Positions 1 through 8,163 of a DNA stretch of 64,000 bases are shown piece after piece. Position numbers and translations under genes: made by a program. The stretch covers positions 1-64,000 of the forward strand of contig JAXLWB010000008.1 in assembly GCA_046328715.1 (NCBI GenBank), read 5' to 3'. The DNA is from JAXLWB01 sp046328715. GTDB taxonomy: Bacteria > Chloroflexota > Anaerolineae > Caldilineales > Caldilineaceae. The stretch's first letter is position 1; each line of letters opens with the position of its first letter. Below the pieces are notes generated by a model, which saw nothing but the letters and a program-made list of their open reading frames with translations, made no database searches and had not been told where the DNA came from.

Positions 1-984
1 CGCGCCCGAACGGATGACGGATTGGACTTTTTCGCGGGCAGAAGTATGAGATTGGAGATTGGAGATTGGAGATTGGGAGATTGTCTCCCCTTCTTCCTGT
101 CTTCCTGTCTTCTTGTCTCCTCCACTTCCCAACACCAGCATCTCCGCCGCCACAGTCTCGACCAGTTCCTGGAAATCTTCCGGGCCGTTGTTGTTAAGGG
201 TGGCGATGGCTTCCTGTACTTCCAGTGTATGGCCGATGGCCTTGCCAAGCGGTTGATCCATTTGGGTGATCAGTGCGGTCACTTTGCGCCCGGCGCGTTG
301 ACCGATGGCAACCATCAGCTTGGAGAGTCTGCGGGCATCGTCGAGCGTTTCCATGAAGGCCCCACGACCACATTTGACATCGAGCACAATCGCATCGGCA
401 CCGGCGGCCAACTTCTTACTCATGATACTGCTGGCAATCAGCGGCAGGCTATTGACCGTGCCAGTCACATCACGCAAGGCGTAAAGGGTCTTGTCGGCAG
501 GAGCGAGATCCACAGTCTGCCCGGCGATCACCAAGCCGACCTCGCGCAGTTGTTTGCGGAATTGCTTTTCGCTCAAGTCGGGGCTCCAACCAGGAATGCT
601 CTCCAGTTTATCAATCGTGCCACCGGTGAAGCTTAATCCACGGCCACTCATTTTGCCCACAGGCAAGCCACAGGCCGCCACAATTGGCCCCACGACCAGC
701 GACGTTTTGTCGCCCACGCCGCCACTGGAATGTTTGTCGACAATCAACGTGCCAGGCGCAACCGCATCGTGCAGGTCGAACTGCGAACCACTGGCAGCCA
801 TCGCCAAGGTCAAATCGGTGGTTTCGGCGTCAGTCATGCCCCGAAAGTAGACCGCCATCGCCCACGCCGCCACCTGATAATCGGCAATCGTGCCAGCCAC
901 AAAACCCTCAATAAAGAACTTAATCTCTTCCTGGCTCAATTCGCCGCCATCGCGCTTTTTGATGATGATGTCAACTGGATTCAT
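1..984 (-). CDS. deoA: Pyrimidine-nucleoside (thymidine) phosphorylase, 3' end beyond window
   Basis: Phosphorolysis of thymidine/uridine to base and (deoxy)ribose-1-phosphate in cytoplasmic nucleoside salvage. The frame starts at the ATG read leftwards from 984 (MNPVDIIIKKRDGGELS) and stays open to base 1, so about 328 codons are present and the C-terminal lobe is missing. The family landmarks appear in order: KKRDGGELS, the phosphate-binding segment DKHSSGGVGDKTS, and GRGLSFTGGTIDKLESIPG. The odd part is residues about 288-313. There the expected short link after EMLVLG is replaced by a polar tail encoded by the same word repeats that fill spacers elsewhere, after which a family-like helix (REKVQSVIRSG) resumes in frame. 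The gene is divergent from trmFO, and a MITE-like hairpin starts 32 bp upstream of its start codon. Family identification is secure; substrate preference is not. Confidence 0.93.
   Translation of the reverse strand, partial: MNPVDIIIKKRDGGELSQEEIKFFIEGFVAGTIADYQVAAWAMAVYFRGMTDAETTDLTLAMAASGSQFDLHDAVAPGTLIVDKHSSGGVGDKTSLVVGPIVAACGLPVGKMSGRGLSFTGGTIDKLESIPGWSPDLSEKQFRKQLREVGLVIAGQTVDLAPADKTLYALRDVTGTVNSLPLIASSIMSKKLAAGADAIVLDVKCGRGAFMETLDDARRLSKLMVAIGQRAGRKVTALITQMDQPLGKAIGHTLEVQEAIATLNNNGPEDFQELVETVAAEMLVLGSGGDKKTGRQEEGETISQSPISNLQSHTSAREKVQSVIRSGA
45..120. repeat. Word-repeat tract inside a coding region
   Basis: Tandem GATTGGA words followed by TCTTCCTGTCTTCCTG words. Both word types recur as hairpin arms in spacers of this window (for example 21924-22015 and 32503-32580). 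Here they are read in frame within the phosphorylase gene. Confidence 0.85.
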
Positions 985-1015
985 GGGCTGCTCCTTCTCG
1001 CTTTTGTTCACTCGC

Positions 1016-1126
1016 AGGACTTGCGTAAGACAAGCGTGCATTGTAGAACAAGATAGTTTCTTGTTCTTTTTTGATTACATTTCGCACAAGAAGGTATCTT
1101 GTGCTACAGCGTCTTGCGTAAGTCCT
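1016..1126. mobile_element. MITE-like element, 111 bp
   Basis: The ends are inverted copies: AGGACTTGCGTAAGAC at 1016-1031 and GTCTTGCGTAAGTCCT at 1111-1126, with two mismatches. Two inner hairpins (around AGAACAAGATAG... and GCACAAGAAGGT...) make a three-stem structure. No transposase is encoded. Near-identical ends occur at 18517-18595 and related ends at 48783-48850. It fills the divergent spacer between deoA and trmFO, so it may carry or disturb their promoters. No target duplication was found. Confidence 0.7.
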
Positions 1127-1184
1127 AATTCGTACTTTGCTTTCGACCTGAGTATAACACATCTACGCAGCCGGATGTGCTACA

Positions 1185-2588
1185 ATGGTTACAGATATGA
1201 ACGAGATCACTGAACCTATCACCATCATCGGTGGCGGCCTGGCAGGTTGCGAAGCCGCCTGGCAGATCGCAAGCCGTGGACATCAAGTGGTGCTCTACGA
1301 GATGCGCCCGGAGCGCGGCACCGAGGCACACATTACGGATCGGCTGGCGGAGTTGGTCTGTAGCAATTCGATGGGCAGCACCTTGCCCGATCGGGCACTG
1401 GGCATTCTCAAAAATGAGATGCTGCGCATGGGCAGTTTGATCATCCGCACTGCCTTCAAACATGCGGTGCCAGCGGGTGCAGCTTTGGCTGTCAGCCGTG
1501 AGGACTTTGCCGACGAGATCACGCAGATCATCTCCAGCCATCCCAACATCGAAGTGCGCCGCCAGGAGGCGAGTGAAATTCCTGCGGGGCCGACGATCAT
1601 CGCCACAGGGCCACTCACCAGTTCGGCCTTGACGGCGCAGATCCAGGCGTTGACTGGACAGAAGCATCTCTACTTCTACGATGCAATGGCTCCGATTGTG
1701 ACGCTGGAGAGCATCGACCTCTCGATTGCTTTCCGCCAATCGCGCTACGACCGCAACTCCGACAACGAGGAGGGCGATTACATCAACTGTCCCTTCAACA
1801 GGGAGGAGTACGAGGCTTTTGTGCAGGCAGTGCTCACTGCGCCCAAGATCGAGATTAAAGGGGCCGACAAGGAGTTGGAGCGCTACTTTGAGGGCTGTAT
1901 GCCAATCGAGGCGCTGGCGGTACGGGGTGTTCAAGCCTTGTCCTTTGGACCAATGCGTCCAGTCGGCTTGCGCGATCCACGTACCGGACACCGCCCGTGG
2001 GCCAATGTGCAACTGCGCCAGGACAACGTGGCCGGTACGCTCTACAACATGGTCGGCTTTCAGACCAACATCCGCTGGGGTGCCCAGGAAGAAGTGATGC
2101 GTATGATCCCCGGGTTGAAGGATGCCGAGTTTGTACGGCTAGGGCAGATGCATCGCAACACCTTTATCAATAGCCCGACGCAGCTCCATCCGACGTTACA
2201 ATTCCGCACACGACCGAATCTCTTTTTTGCTGGCCAAATCACCGGCACCGAAGGTTACGTCGGCAGCAGCATGGGCGGCATGATCGCAGGCATTAACCTG
2301 GTGCGCATGCTCAACGGCGAGCCACTGCTCGAACTGCCGCGTACCTCAATGATCGGCGCGCTGCTCTACTACATCACCCACGCCGACCCCGCCAACTTCC
2401 AACCGATGAAGGCCAATATGGGCTTACTCCCTGAATTTCCCGAATGGATCAAGGGCAAACCCAACCGCTACGCCGCCTATGCGGAGCGGGCGAAGCAGGA
2501 TTTGGAGGGGTACCTGGCGACAATGCAATTTGAAACAGTAGCAGAACTGCAACTATCTACCGAAGTGGTGCCTCAAACGTTCGGCTGA
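1185..2588 (+). CDS. trmFO: Methylenetetrahydrofolate-tRNA-(uracil-5-)-methyltransferase TrmFO
   Basis: Flavoprotein that makes m5U54 in the T-loop of tRNA using 5,10-methylene-THF as carbon donor and FADH2 as reductant. The 467-residue product opens with the FAD dinucleotide motif IGGGLAGCEAAWQIA. It has the TrmFO signatures ELVCSNSMGS, GCMPIEALAVRG, FGPMRPVGLRDP and FAGQITGTEGYVGSSMGG; its length fits the family. Two in-frame starts exist, ATG at 1185 and ATG at 1197 (MNEITEP). A TACAAT box at 1181-1186 overlaps the first; if it is a -10 element the transcript would favour the 1197 start with almost no leader. No clear Shine-Dalgarno sequence precedes either. The gene stands alone, followed by a strong hairpin. 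Confidence 0.97.
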   Translation: MVTDMNEITEPITIIGGGLAGCEAAWQIASRGHQVVLYEMRPERGTEAHITDRLAELVCSNSMGSTLPDRALGILKNEMLRMGSLIIRTAFKHAVPAGAALAVSREDFADEITQIISSHPNIEVRRQEASEIPAGPTIIATGPLTSSALTAQIQALTGQKHLYFYDAMAPIVTLESIDLSIAFRQSRYDRNSDNEEGDYINCPFNREEYEAFVQAVLTAPKIEIKGADKELERYFEGCMPIEALAVRGVQALSFGPMRPVGLRDPRTGHRPWANVQLRQDNVAGTLYNMVGFQTNIRWGAQEEVMRMIPGLKDAEFVRLGQMHRNTFINSPTQLHPTLQFRTRPNLFFAGQITGTEGYVGSSMGGMIAGINLVRMLNGEPLLELPRTSMIGALLYYITHADPANFQPMKANMGLLPEFPEWIKGKPNRYAAYAERAKQDLEGYLATMQFETVAELQLSTEVVPQTFG

Positions 2589-2619
2589 GGCTCACATCGA
2601 AGCTTGATAAATAAAGTCT

Positions 2620-2683
2620 CCGTGTTCCCTGACTACCGTGTTTACGAAAAAGGCTTTGTAAACACGGAAGTCAGGGAACACGG
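2620..2683. repeat. Long hairpin after trmFO
   Basis: Arms CCGTGTTCCCTGACT and AGTCAGGGAACACGG extended by GTGTTTAC/GTAAACAC around a short loop, nearly perfect over about 26 bp. It lies between convergent trmFO and the dehydrogenase gene, so it could end transcription both ways, though no T-run follows. Confidence 0.8.
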
Positions 2684-2782
2684 AATAATGACAAGCGCTT
2701 CTTTCAGAGATAGACACAATAGTTGATTTCTTGCAGCAACCCTTCATTAACACTTACCCATTAACCGTTCACCATTAACCAT

Positions 2783-3736
2783 TTAATACCCCAACTTTTT
2801 ATCTACCACATTCAGCAACGACTCGCCGGCCAGGAAGCGTTTGAGATTCTCGCGCAGAATGGCCTTGGTGTTGCCAGCCGTCTGTGAGGAGGTGGGCGAG
2901 CAGTGCGGCGTGATAATCACATTCGGCGCATCCCAGAGCGGATTGTCCTGGGGCAGCGGCTCGACTGCGGTCACATCCAGGCCGGCACCGGCCAATTTGC
3001 CTTCTTGCAACATCTGCACCAGCGTTGGCTCATCGACGATGCCACCGCGCGACATGACGAGCAGGTAAGCGCTGGACTTCATCGAGCGCAGGAGTTCAGG
3101 CGTGATCATGCCGCGGGTCTCGGGCGTGATCGGTGTGGCAATCGCCACCACGTCGGCACGGCGCATCAGATCGGGCAGCTTATCCAGCAAGCCGAGTTCG
3201 GCGACATAGTCTGGCTTTTCCACCGGATGCAGATCGACGGCTAGCACCTCCATGTCGAAGGCATAGGCCCGTTTGGCAATCGCTCGCCCAATCTGCCCTA
3301 GACCGACCACGCCCATCGTCAGCCCTGCCAAGCCGAAATATTCAATGCCCTGGCCAAAGGGCACCCACTCATGTGCTTTTTGTTTTTCGTAAAGCAAGGC
3401 AAATTTGCGGGCAAGAAAGACCAACATGCCAAAAGCGTGCTCGGCAATCGTCGAAGCGTGGGCACCTTTCATATTGGTCACCGTCACATCGCTCTCGATC
3501 AGCGCCGGGGCGTTGCGCATCCACTCGACGCCCGCACTGGCCGATTGGATCCAGCGCAACTTTTGGGCGGCCAGAAAGGCTTCCTGACCGACATAACCAA
3601 CAGCAGCATCGGCATCGACAATTTCCTGCAACAGTGCTTCGGGCGTGGTCGCCATCACAAATTGGACCTGGGGAAACTCCTTGGCTAGCTCCTGCGCCTG
3701 CAAATTCATGTAGTTGGTGGTAACGAGTAGTTTCAT
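2783..3736 (-). CDS. D-2-hydroxyacid dehydrogenase family protein
   Basis: NAD(P)-dependent oxidoreductase interconverting a 2-hydroxy acid and a 2-oxo acid. The 317-residue protein has the two-lobed layout of the family: a catalytic N-lobe, then the Rossmann motif GVVGLGQIG (about 143-150), then the catalytic set Arg230 (MSRGG), Glu259 (AVEP) and His278 (TPHCS). ATG 3736 is preceded by an AAAAGGAGT-type ribosome site. It lies downstream of the ThDP enzyme gene on the same strand, separated by a word-repeat hairpin, so the pair may work on a common 2-oxo acid. The substrate cannot be read from the sequence. Confidence 0.92.
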   Translation of the reverse strand: MKLLVTTNYMNLQAQELAKEFPQVQFVMATTPEALLQEIVDADAAVGYVGQEAFLAAQKLRWIQSASAGVEWMRNAPALIESDVTVTNMKGAHASTIAEHAFGMLVFLARKFALLYEKQKAHEWVPFGQGIEYFGLAGLTMGVVGLGQIGRAIAKRAYAFDMEVLAVDLHPVEKPDYVAELGLLDKLPDLMRRADVVAIATPITPETRGMITPELLRSMKSSAYLLVMSRGGIVDEPTLVQMLQEGKLAGAGLDVTAVEPLPQDNPLWDAPNVIITPHCSPTSSQTAGNTKAILRENLKRFLAGESLLNVVDKKLGY

Positions 3737-3775
3737 TGAGTTCGACTCCTTTTTTGGGTTGATCAGTAGGACAGT

Positions 3776-3849
3776 AAGACAGTAAAACAGCAGGACAGTG
3801 AGTCAGTTCGATTTACTGTCTTACTGACCCACTGTCCTACTGTCCTACT
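3776..3849. repeat. Word-repeat hairpin, ACAGTAGGACAGT family
   Basis: The left arm is repeated GGACAGTAAGACAGT words and the right arm is ACTGTCCTACTGTCC words. It fills the spacer between the ThDP enzyme and the dehydrogenase. Same family as 5511-5609, 6214-6299, 23541-23596, 59660-59737 and 63741-63812. Confidence 0.88.
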
Positions 3850-3853
3850 AATT

Positions 3854-5488
3854 TTAGAACGACGAGATCTTGGTCTCTTTGGCGGTGATAAATTCCAACA
3901 GCACGGGGGTGCCTTCTTGCGTTTTCTGGATGCCACGGCGGATAGCGGGGATGATCTCGTTGGGATCGGTGACTCGTTCGCCGTAGCCGCCAAAGGCTTG
4001 GGCCATCATAGCGTAGTTGCCGGAGATGTTGGTGGCACCATACTTGGCTTGCGAGACCGGCATGATCGGAATTTCAATCGCCATCGAGAAGTTGTTAAAG
4101 AGGATGGAGAGAATTGGGATACGTTCGCGCACGGCGGTCTCAAAGTCCATACCAGTGAAGCCAATCGCCGCATCGCCCCAGACGTTGATACAGAGTTTGT
4201 CGGGCTGTGCCAACTTGGCCCCCATCGCCAGACCGAGACCGTAGCCAAGCTGCGTCGTCTTGCCCCAGCCGATGTAGGAGAGCGGCGTGGTAGCTTCCCA
4301 GAAGGGCGAAAGCTGGTCGCGCGGGCTGCCAGCGTCGTGGGTGATTATAGTATTGGCGACATCAACCATATGCAGCAGATCCCAGACCACCCGGTAGGGC
4401 GAGATCGGCGCTTCGTTGAGGGTGAGTTTGGGCATCCACTCATTCAGCCAGCCCTGTTTGATCGAGGCGATCTCCTCGGCTACAGCCTTGGCACGTCCGC
4501 GTGACTTGCCGCCTAATTGAGTACGGATTTCGGCGATCAGTGCTTCCAGCGTCAACTTGGCGTCACCGACCAGGGCCAGATCCACTGGCAGATCCTTGTT
4601 GATGTCCGCCGGGTCGAGCGTGGCCTGGATCAGCTTTTTGCCCTTGGGGAATTTGATGCCAAAGCTGGTGATGCTAAAGCTACAGCCGATGCCAAAGATC
4701 ACGTCGGCATTCTGCAAGAAGGTGTGGACTGTCTTGGGCACCGCCCTTCCGCCCGAACCCAGCGACAGCGGATGATTCTCTGGGAAGGAGCTTTTGCCAC
4801 CTAGCGAGGTTGTGACCGGCGCTTCGAGCAGTTCGGCCAGTTCCTTGAGCGCACTCCACGCCTGGGCATAATGGACACCCTGACCGGCATAGATCACAGG
4901 ATGTTCGGCGGCTACCAGCGCATCGGCCACTGCTTTTACGCTTTCGGCATCCGGGCCGTAACGCACCGCTGGCACTGGGCGATAGTTGATCTCCTCGGGT
5001 AACTCTTCGGTCATCAAATCGCCGGGAATTTCGACCAGAGCGGGACGCGGACGACCGTTGCGCACGGCGGTAAAGGCGCGGCGCAGCGAATCGACAATCC
5101 CCTGCGGCGTCACCACTTGTTCACTCAGCTTGGTGACATGGCGAAAGTTGAGCGCCGAGTTGAAGTTGGGCTGCACCTGGGCCAGATTGCGGGCATAGCC
5201 CATCGGCAACACCACAATCGGGGCCGATTCACCATAAGCCTGCGCCACGCCGCCAAAGGCATTCTCTGCCCCCGGTCCCGACTGCATACAAAAGACCCCA
5301 ATCTGCTTGCCCGACGAGAGCCTGGCCAGCGCATCGGCCATGTGCAAGCCAATCCGCTCCTGGCGCACAATCACCGTGCGGATATCCAGCTTGGCCGCCG
5401 ATTCGATGATCGGGTTGACCGGATAGGCAAAAAGGTACTCCACCCCCTCGGCTTTGAGGATGTGAGCGACTGCGTCTACGACTTTCAT
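3854..5488 (-). CDS. Thiamine-diphosphate-dependent enzyme (acetolactate synthase/decarboxylase family)
   Basis: ThDP enzyme acting on 2-oxo acids (decarboxylation or carboligation). The 544-residue protein has the three-domain POX/AHAS order: an N-terminal PYR domain with the cofactor-activating Glu44 (VRQERIGLHMADALA), a central domain (about 190-330), and a C-terminal PP domain with the Mg/ThDP motif WGDAAIGF ending in NN about 27 residues on (usual form GDG...N). ATG 5488 has an AGGAGCTC ribosome site. Its first codons were duplicated together with downstream DNA and lie as a dead fragment at 7902-7977. The reaction is undecided: a true anabolic AHAS would normally be longer and sit beside ilvN/ilvC, which are absent. 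Confidence 0.9.
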   Translation of the reverse strand: MKVVDAVAHILKAEGVEYLFAYPVNPIIESAAKLDIRTVIVRQERIGLHMADALARLSSGKQIGVFCMQSGPGAENAFGGVAQAYGESAPIVVLPMGYARNLAQVQPNFNSALNFRHVTKLSEQVVTPQGIVDSLRRAFTAVRNGRPRPALVEIPGDLMTEELPEEINYRPVPAVRYGPDAESVKAVADALVAAEHPVIYAGQGVHYAQAWSALKELAELLEAPVTTSLGGKSSFPENHPLSLGSGGRAVPKTVHTFLQNADVIFGIGCSFSITSFGIKFPKGKKLIQATLDPADINKDLPVDLALVGDAKLTLEALIAEIRTQLGGKSRGRAKAVAEEIASIKQGWLNEWMPKLTLNEAPISPYRVVWDLLHMVDVANTIITHDAGSPRDQLSPFWEATTPLSYIGWGKTTQLGYGLGLAMGAKLAQPDKLCINVWGDAAIGFTGMDFETAVRERIPILSILFNNFSMAIEIPIMPVSQAKYGATNISGNYAMMAQAFGGYGERVTDPNEIIPAIRRGIQKTQEGTPVLLEFITAKETKISSF

Positions 5489-5510
5489 GGTGAGCTCCTT
5501 TGCTTTTTAA

Positions 5511-5609
5511 GTAAGACAGTGGGACAGTGGGACAGTAGGACAGTGAGCCAGTACCATCAACTACCCTACTGTCGCCTGCCTCACAGTCTCGCTGTTCTAT
5601 CGTTCTTAC
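5511..5609. repeat. Word-repeat hairpin, ACAGTGGGACAGT family
   Basis: GTAAGACAGTGGGACAG words on the left and their complement, ending GTTCTTAC, on the right. It is inserted in copy 1 of the segmental duplication; the matching stretch of copy 2 (around 7999-8050) lacks it. Confidence 0.87.
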
Positions 5610-5649
5610 ATGCTGCTAGATACCTGCAGCGTGAGCCTGTGCTGGGAGA

Positions 5650-5679
5650 TTGCGACAACAGGGTGTAATTGGTTATAAT
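5650..5679 (+). promoter_or_regulatory. Sigma70-like promoter of the first DUF5678-like gene
   Basis: TTGCGA at 5650-5655 and TATAAT at 5674-5679, 18 bp apart, about 80 bp before the gene start. The same arrangement is kept in the duplicate at 8050-8079, which supports function. Confidence 0.6.
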
Positions 5680-5758
5680 TCAGTTCGGGAATTTTTGGAT
5701 TACGCCTTGGCTGTGGGTTGGCTAAGGGTTCTATAAGTTTGGAACAAACGGGGCAAAA

Positions 5759-6199
5759 ATGCAAACGCTTATTTTGAAGGAATCGCAAGCACCGTATCAA
5801 GTCATACTAGAGGAGCCGCCTGCCCCCGGCGATGTGGTGGTTTTAGAGAAAAATGGACAGCCGGTCGCCGCTGTCGTTCCTATGACTGAGTATCTCGAAT
5901 TTCAGTCTTGGCGTGCAATCGAACAACGGAAACGTAATCAGCAACTGGAAGAAGCAGCCATTGCCCGCGAGCACCGTGCATTTCAACAACTCTTGCCCCA
6001 ATTGCTCCAACAATACCCAGGTCGTGTCGTTGCGATTCACGATGGCAAGGTGATTGCGGTGGGTGATGATCGCATGGAAGTCTGGCAGCGTGCTCGTCAA
6101 CAGATGGGTAATGCACCTGTCGATGTGCAGACGGTTGAAGCCCATCCTAAAGTCTATAAAGTGACCGGGCGAAAGGTTGTGCATCATGTGGGCATATAA
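5759..6199 (+). CDS. DUF5678-like small protein, copy 1
   Basis: 146 residues with no assigned biochemical role. The N-terminal 50 residues (MQTLILKESQAPYQVILEEP, then GDVVVLEKNGQPVAAVVPMTEY) look like the Phd/YefM-type DNA-binding fold of antitoxins. A charged helix follows, and the C-terminal part GRVVAIHDGKVIAVGDDRMEV resembles the DUF5678 fold. It is a close paralogue of 8164-8604: the first 110 residues are almost identical and the last 40 differ more. In the other copy the 3' end overlaps a retropepsin-like gene; here that partner is reduced to its first codons. Family call is from memory of such modules; an antitoxin-like role is inference. Confidence 0.75.
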   Translation: MQTLILKESQAPYQVILEEPPAPGDVVVLEKNGQPVAAVVPMTEYLEFQSWRAIEQRKRNQQLEEAAIAREHRAFQQLLPQLLQQYPGRVVAIHDGKVIAVGDDRMEVWQRARQQMGNAPVDVQTVEAHPKVYKVTGRKVVHHVGI

Positions 6200-6241
6200 T
6201 CAGGACGGGTCAAAGTGGGACAGTAGGACAGTGGAACAGTA
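6185..6241 (+). pseudogene. Truncated start of a retropepsin-like gene
   Basis: The first codons (MWAYNQDG) match the intact protease gene at 8588. The match ends at 6206, where word-repeat DNA begins, and the frame stops at 6241. No DTGA motif remains. Confidence 0.75.
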
Positions 6242-6299
6242 AGTCAGTCCAAACTGTCCTACTGTCTCACTGCTTCACTGTCTCACTGTTCTACTGTTC
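6214..6299. repeat. Word-repeat hairpin at the duplication breakpoint
   Basis: GTGGGACAGTAGGACAG words opposite CTGTCCTACTGTCTCAC words. It begins within 10 bp of the right end of duplication copy 1 and lies just before the AAA-ATPase-like gene. Confidence 0.87.
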
Positions 6300-6329
6300 T
6301 CCTGAAAAACGGGATGTTAAGTGAATTTT

Positions 6330-7907
6330 ATGCTGAAGCCATTACCCTTTGCAACCCAAACTTTTCGCACTATCGTAGAAGATGGGCTGCTCTATGTGGA
6401 TAAGACCGCGCAGATTTACGAGTTGATTCGGCATCCCAATGGAGTCTATTTTCTCTCACGTCCCCGTCGCTTTGGCAAAAGTTTGTTGATTTCCACCTTA
6501 GAAGAGATCTTTAAGGGCGAAAAAGAGCTATTTCATGGGCTGTGGCTTTATACAAGCGATTACGCCTGGCAACCCTATCCTGTGCTGCGCATTGATTTTA
6601 GCTGGCACAACGTTACCAATGCGGATTCACTGCAACTGGTCATTGATTCATACATCGCCGAATTGGCTGAAGCCCACGGAGTGCAAGTTAATGGTTTTGA
6701 CTATCAAAGTCGTTTTCGCAATCTGATTAGTCAGCTTGGCAAAAAGTCCAAAGTGGTGATCCTGATTGACGAGTATGACAAACCGATTCTGGACAATGTT
6801 GAGCGGATTAGCGAAGCGCAACGTATTCGCGATATCCTGAAAAATTTCTATACGATTATCAAATCGATGGATCGCTATATCCGTTTTGTTTTGATCACTG
6901 GAATTAGCAAATTTAGTCGGGTCGGCATCTTTTCTGGCATGAACAATCTGCTCGATCTGACACTCCATCCTCGCTTTGCTACCTTGTTGGGAATTACAGA
7001 AGATGAATTGCGTAGCAACTTTGCCGATTATCTAACAGACTTTGCCCAAAACGAAGCCTTTGAACCAAAGGATCTCTTGACGCAAATGCGCTACTGGTAT
7101 GATGGCTTTCGCTTTACTGCCGAAGAAGAAAACGTCTACAACCCCTATTCGCTGCTCCATTCCTTTCATCATCGCCGGCTGGCCAATTTCTGGTTTGAAA
7201 GTGGCACACCTACTTTTTTGATTAAGCTGATCAAAGAGCGCCAATACGACGTCCAACCTCTCGAAGCGCTGGAAGTGCCTGAATTGAGTTTCAGCACCTA
7301 TGAAATTGAGCGCTTAGAGCTGATTCCACTTCTCTTTCAGACCGGATACTTGACGATCAAGGGCTATCGACGAGATGAGTTTGGCGAGCTTTATACGCTT
7401 TCTTACCCGAATTATGAAGTCAAAAGTGCATTTCTGAGTCACTTGCTGAGCGACTACAACCAGACTGAACTGGCGCTGAGTGAAAGCCTATTACGCCGCC
7501 TCTTGGATGCATTAGGCAAGCGCGATCTCGTCACGTTTTTTAACGTGTTGGATGTTTTCTTCGCCAACATTGACTACGATCTACAGGTCGATCACGAAAA
7601 GTATTATCAGACTATCTTTTATCTCATTTTCCTTCTGCTTGGTGTGCGGGTCACAGCCGAAGTAAAGACTAATCAGGGACGAATTGATGTTGTGATTGAA
7701 TTGACAGACCACATCTTTCTGTTTGAATTCAAACTAGACGGCAGTGCCGAGGATGCGCTACAACAGATCAAGGGAAATGAGTATTATCAAAAGTATGCGC
7801 TGAAAGGCAAAACAATTACGCTGGTAGGCGCAAACTTTGAGAGTAAGCAGCGGAAGGTGGTGGCATGGAAGAGTGAAGAGATGACACCACTGCCAACGAC
7901 AGGTTGA
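6330..7907 (+). CDS. AAA-ATPase-like protein with C-terminal PD-(D/E)XK nuclease domain (DUF1703 type)
   Basis: About 525 residues. The N-terminal AAA-ATPase-like domain has LPFATQTFRTIVEDGLLYVDKT and the diagnostic P-loop FLSRPRRFGKSLL (near residue 45), with a Walker B-like VVILIDEYDKPI about 100 residues later. The C-terminus carries a PD-(D/E)XK core, GRIDVVIEL then FLFEFKLDGS. A GTG at 6321 could also be the start; ATG at 6330 is preferred because the family begins right before the LPFATQTF block. These proteins are abundant, often multicopy, and of unknown function; a mobile or defence-related nuclease role is inference. It sits between the two copies of a duplication, and its stop codon (TGA, 7905-7907) belongs to the duplicated DNA, so the last residues come from the junction. 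Confidence 0.92.
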   Translation: MLKPLPFATQTFRTIVEDGLLYVDKTAQIYELIRHPNGVYFLSRPRRFGKSLLISTLEEIFKGEKELFHGLWLYTSDYAWQPYPVLRIDFSWHNVTNADSLQLVIDSYIAELAEAHGVQVNGFDYQSRFRNLISQLGKKSKVVILIDEYDKPILDNVERISEAQRIRDILKNFYTIIKSMDRYIRFVLITGISKFSRVGIFSGMNNLLDLTLHPRFATLLGITEDELRSNFADYLTDFAQNEAFEPKDLLTQMRYWYDGFRFTAEEENVYNPYSLLHSFHHRRLANFWFESGTPTFLIKLIKERQYDVQPLEALEVPELSFSTYEIERLELIPLLFQTGYLTIKGYRRDEFGELYTLSYPNYEVKSAFLSHLLSDYNQTELALSESLLRRLLDALGKRDLVTFFNVLDVFFANIDYDLQVDHEKYYQTIFYLIFLLLGVRVTAEVKTNQGRIDVVIELTDHIFLFEFKLDGSAEDALQQIKGNEYYQKYALKGKTITLVGANFESKQRKVVAWKSEEMTPLPTTG

Positions 7908-7977
7908 CCGGATAGGCAAAAAGGTACTCACCCCCCTCGGCTTTGAGGATGTGAGCGACTGCGTCAACAACTTTCAT
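7902..7977 (-). pseudogene. 5' fragment of the ThDP enzyme gene
   Basis: The ATG read from 7977 begins MKVVDAVAHILKAEG, the same first codons as the intact gene at 5488. Homology is lost after about 25 codons at the duplication edge. The fragment was carried along by the duplication. Confidence 0.85.
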
Positions 7978-8049
7978 GGTGAGATCCTTTGTGGTTTAGG
8001 AAATTCCATATATCTGCTCACAAGCGCAGAGTAAGAGTATGCAGGTAGA

Positions 8050-8079
8050 TTGCATTAATTTTGAGTGATTGGTTATAAT
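8050..8079 (+). promoter_or_regulatory. Sigma70-like promoter of the second DUF5678-like gene
   Basis: TTGCAT at 8050-8055 and TATAAT at 8074-8079 with an 18-bp spacer, the counterpart of 5650-5679. Confidence 0.6.
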
Positions 8080-8163
8080 TCAATTCGGGAATGATTTGTT
8101 TTAGACCTTGACTGTGATTGGCTAAGGTTGGTTGACTATAACTTTGAAACAATTGGGGCAAAA

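Larger units (their letters stand above)
5413..6206 (+). repeat. Segmental duplication, copy 1
   Basis: Direct repeat of 7902-8612. It holds the reverse-oriented first codons of the ThDP enzyme gene, a spacer with promoter, the DUF5678-like gene and the first codons of the protease gene. It is longer than copy 2 by roughly the size of the hairpin at 5511-5609. Confidence 0.88.

Noticed and set aside
22..1213. Several plus-strand open frames of 60-200 codons
   Set aside because: They lie antisense to the phosphorylase gene and have no family features; the minus-strand frame encodes the recognised enzyme.
1125..2012. 295-codon minus-strand frame
   Set aside because: Antisense to trmFO, without a ribosome site or domain.
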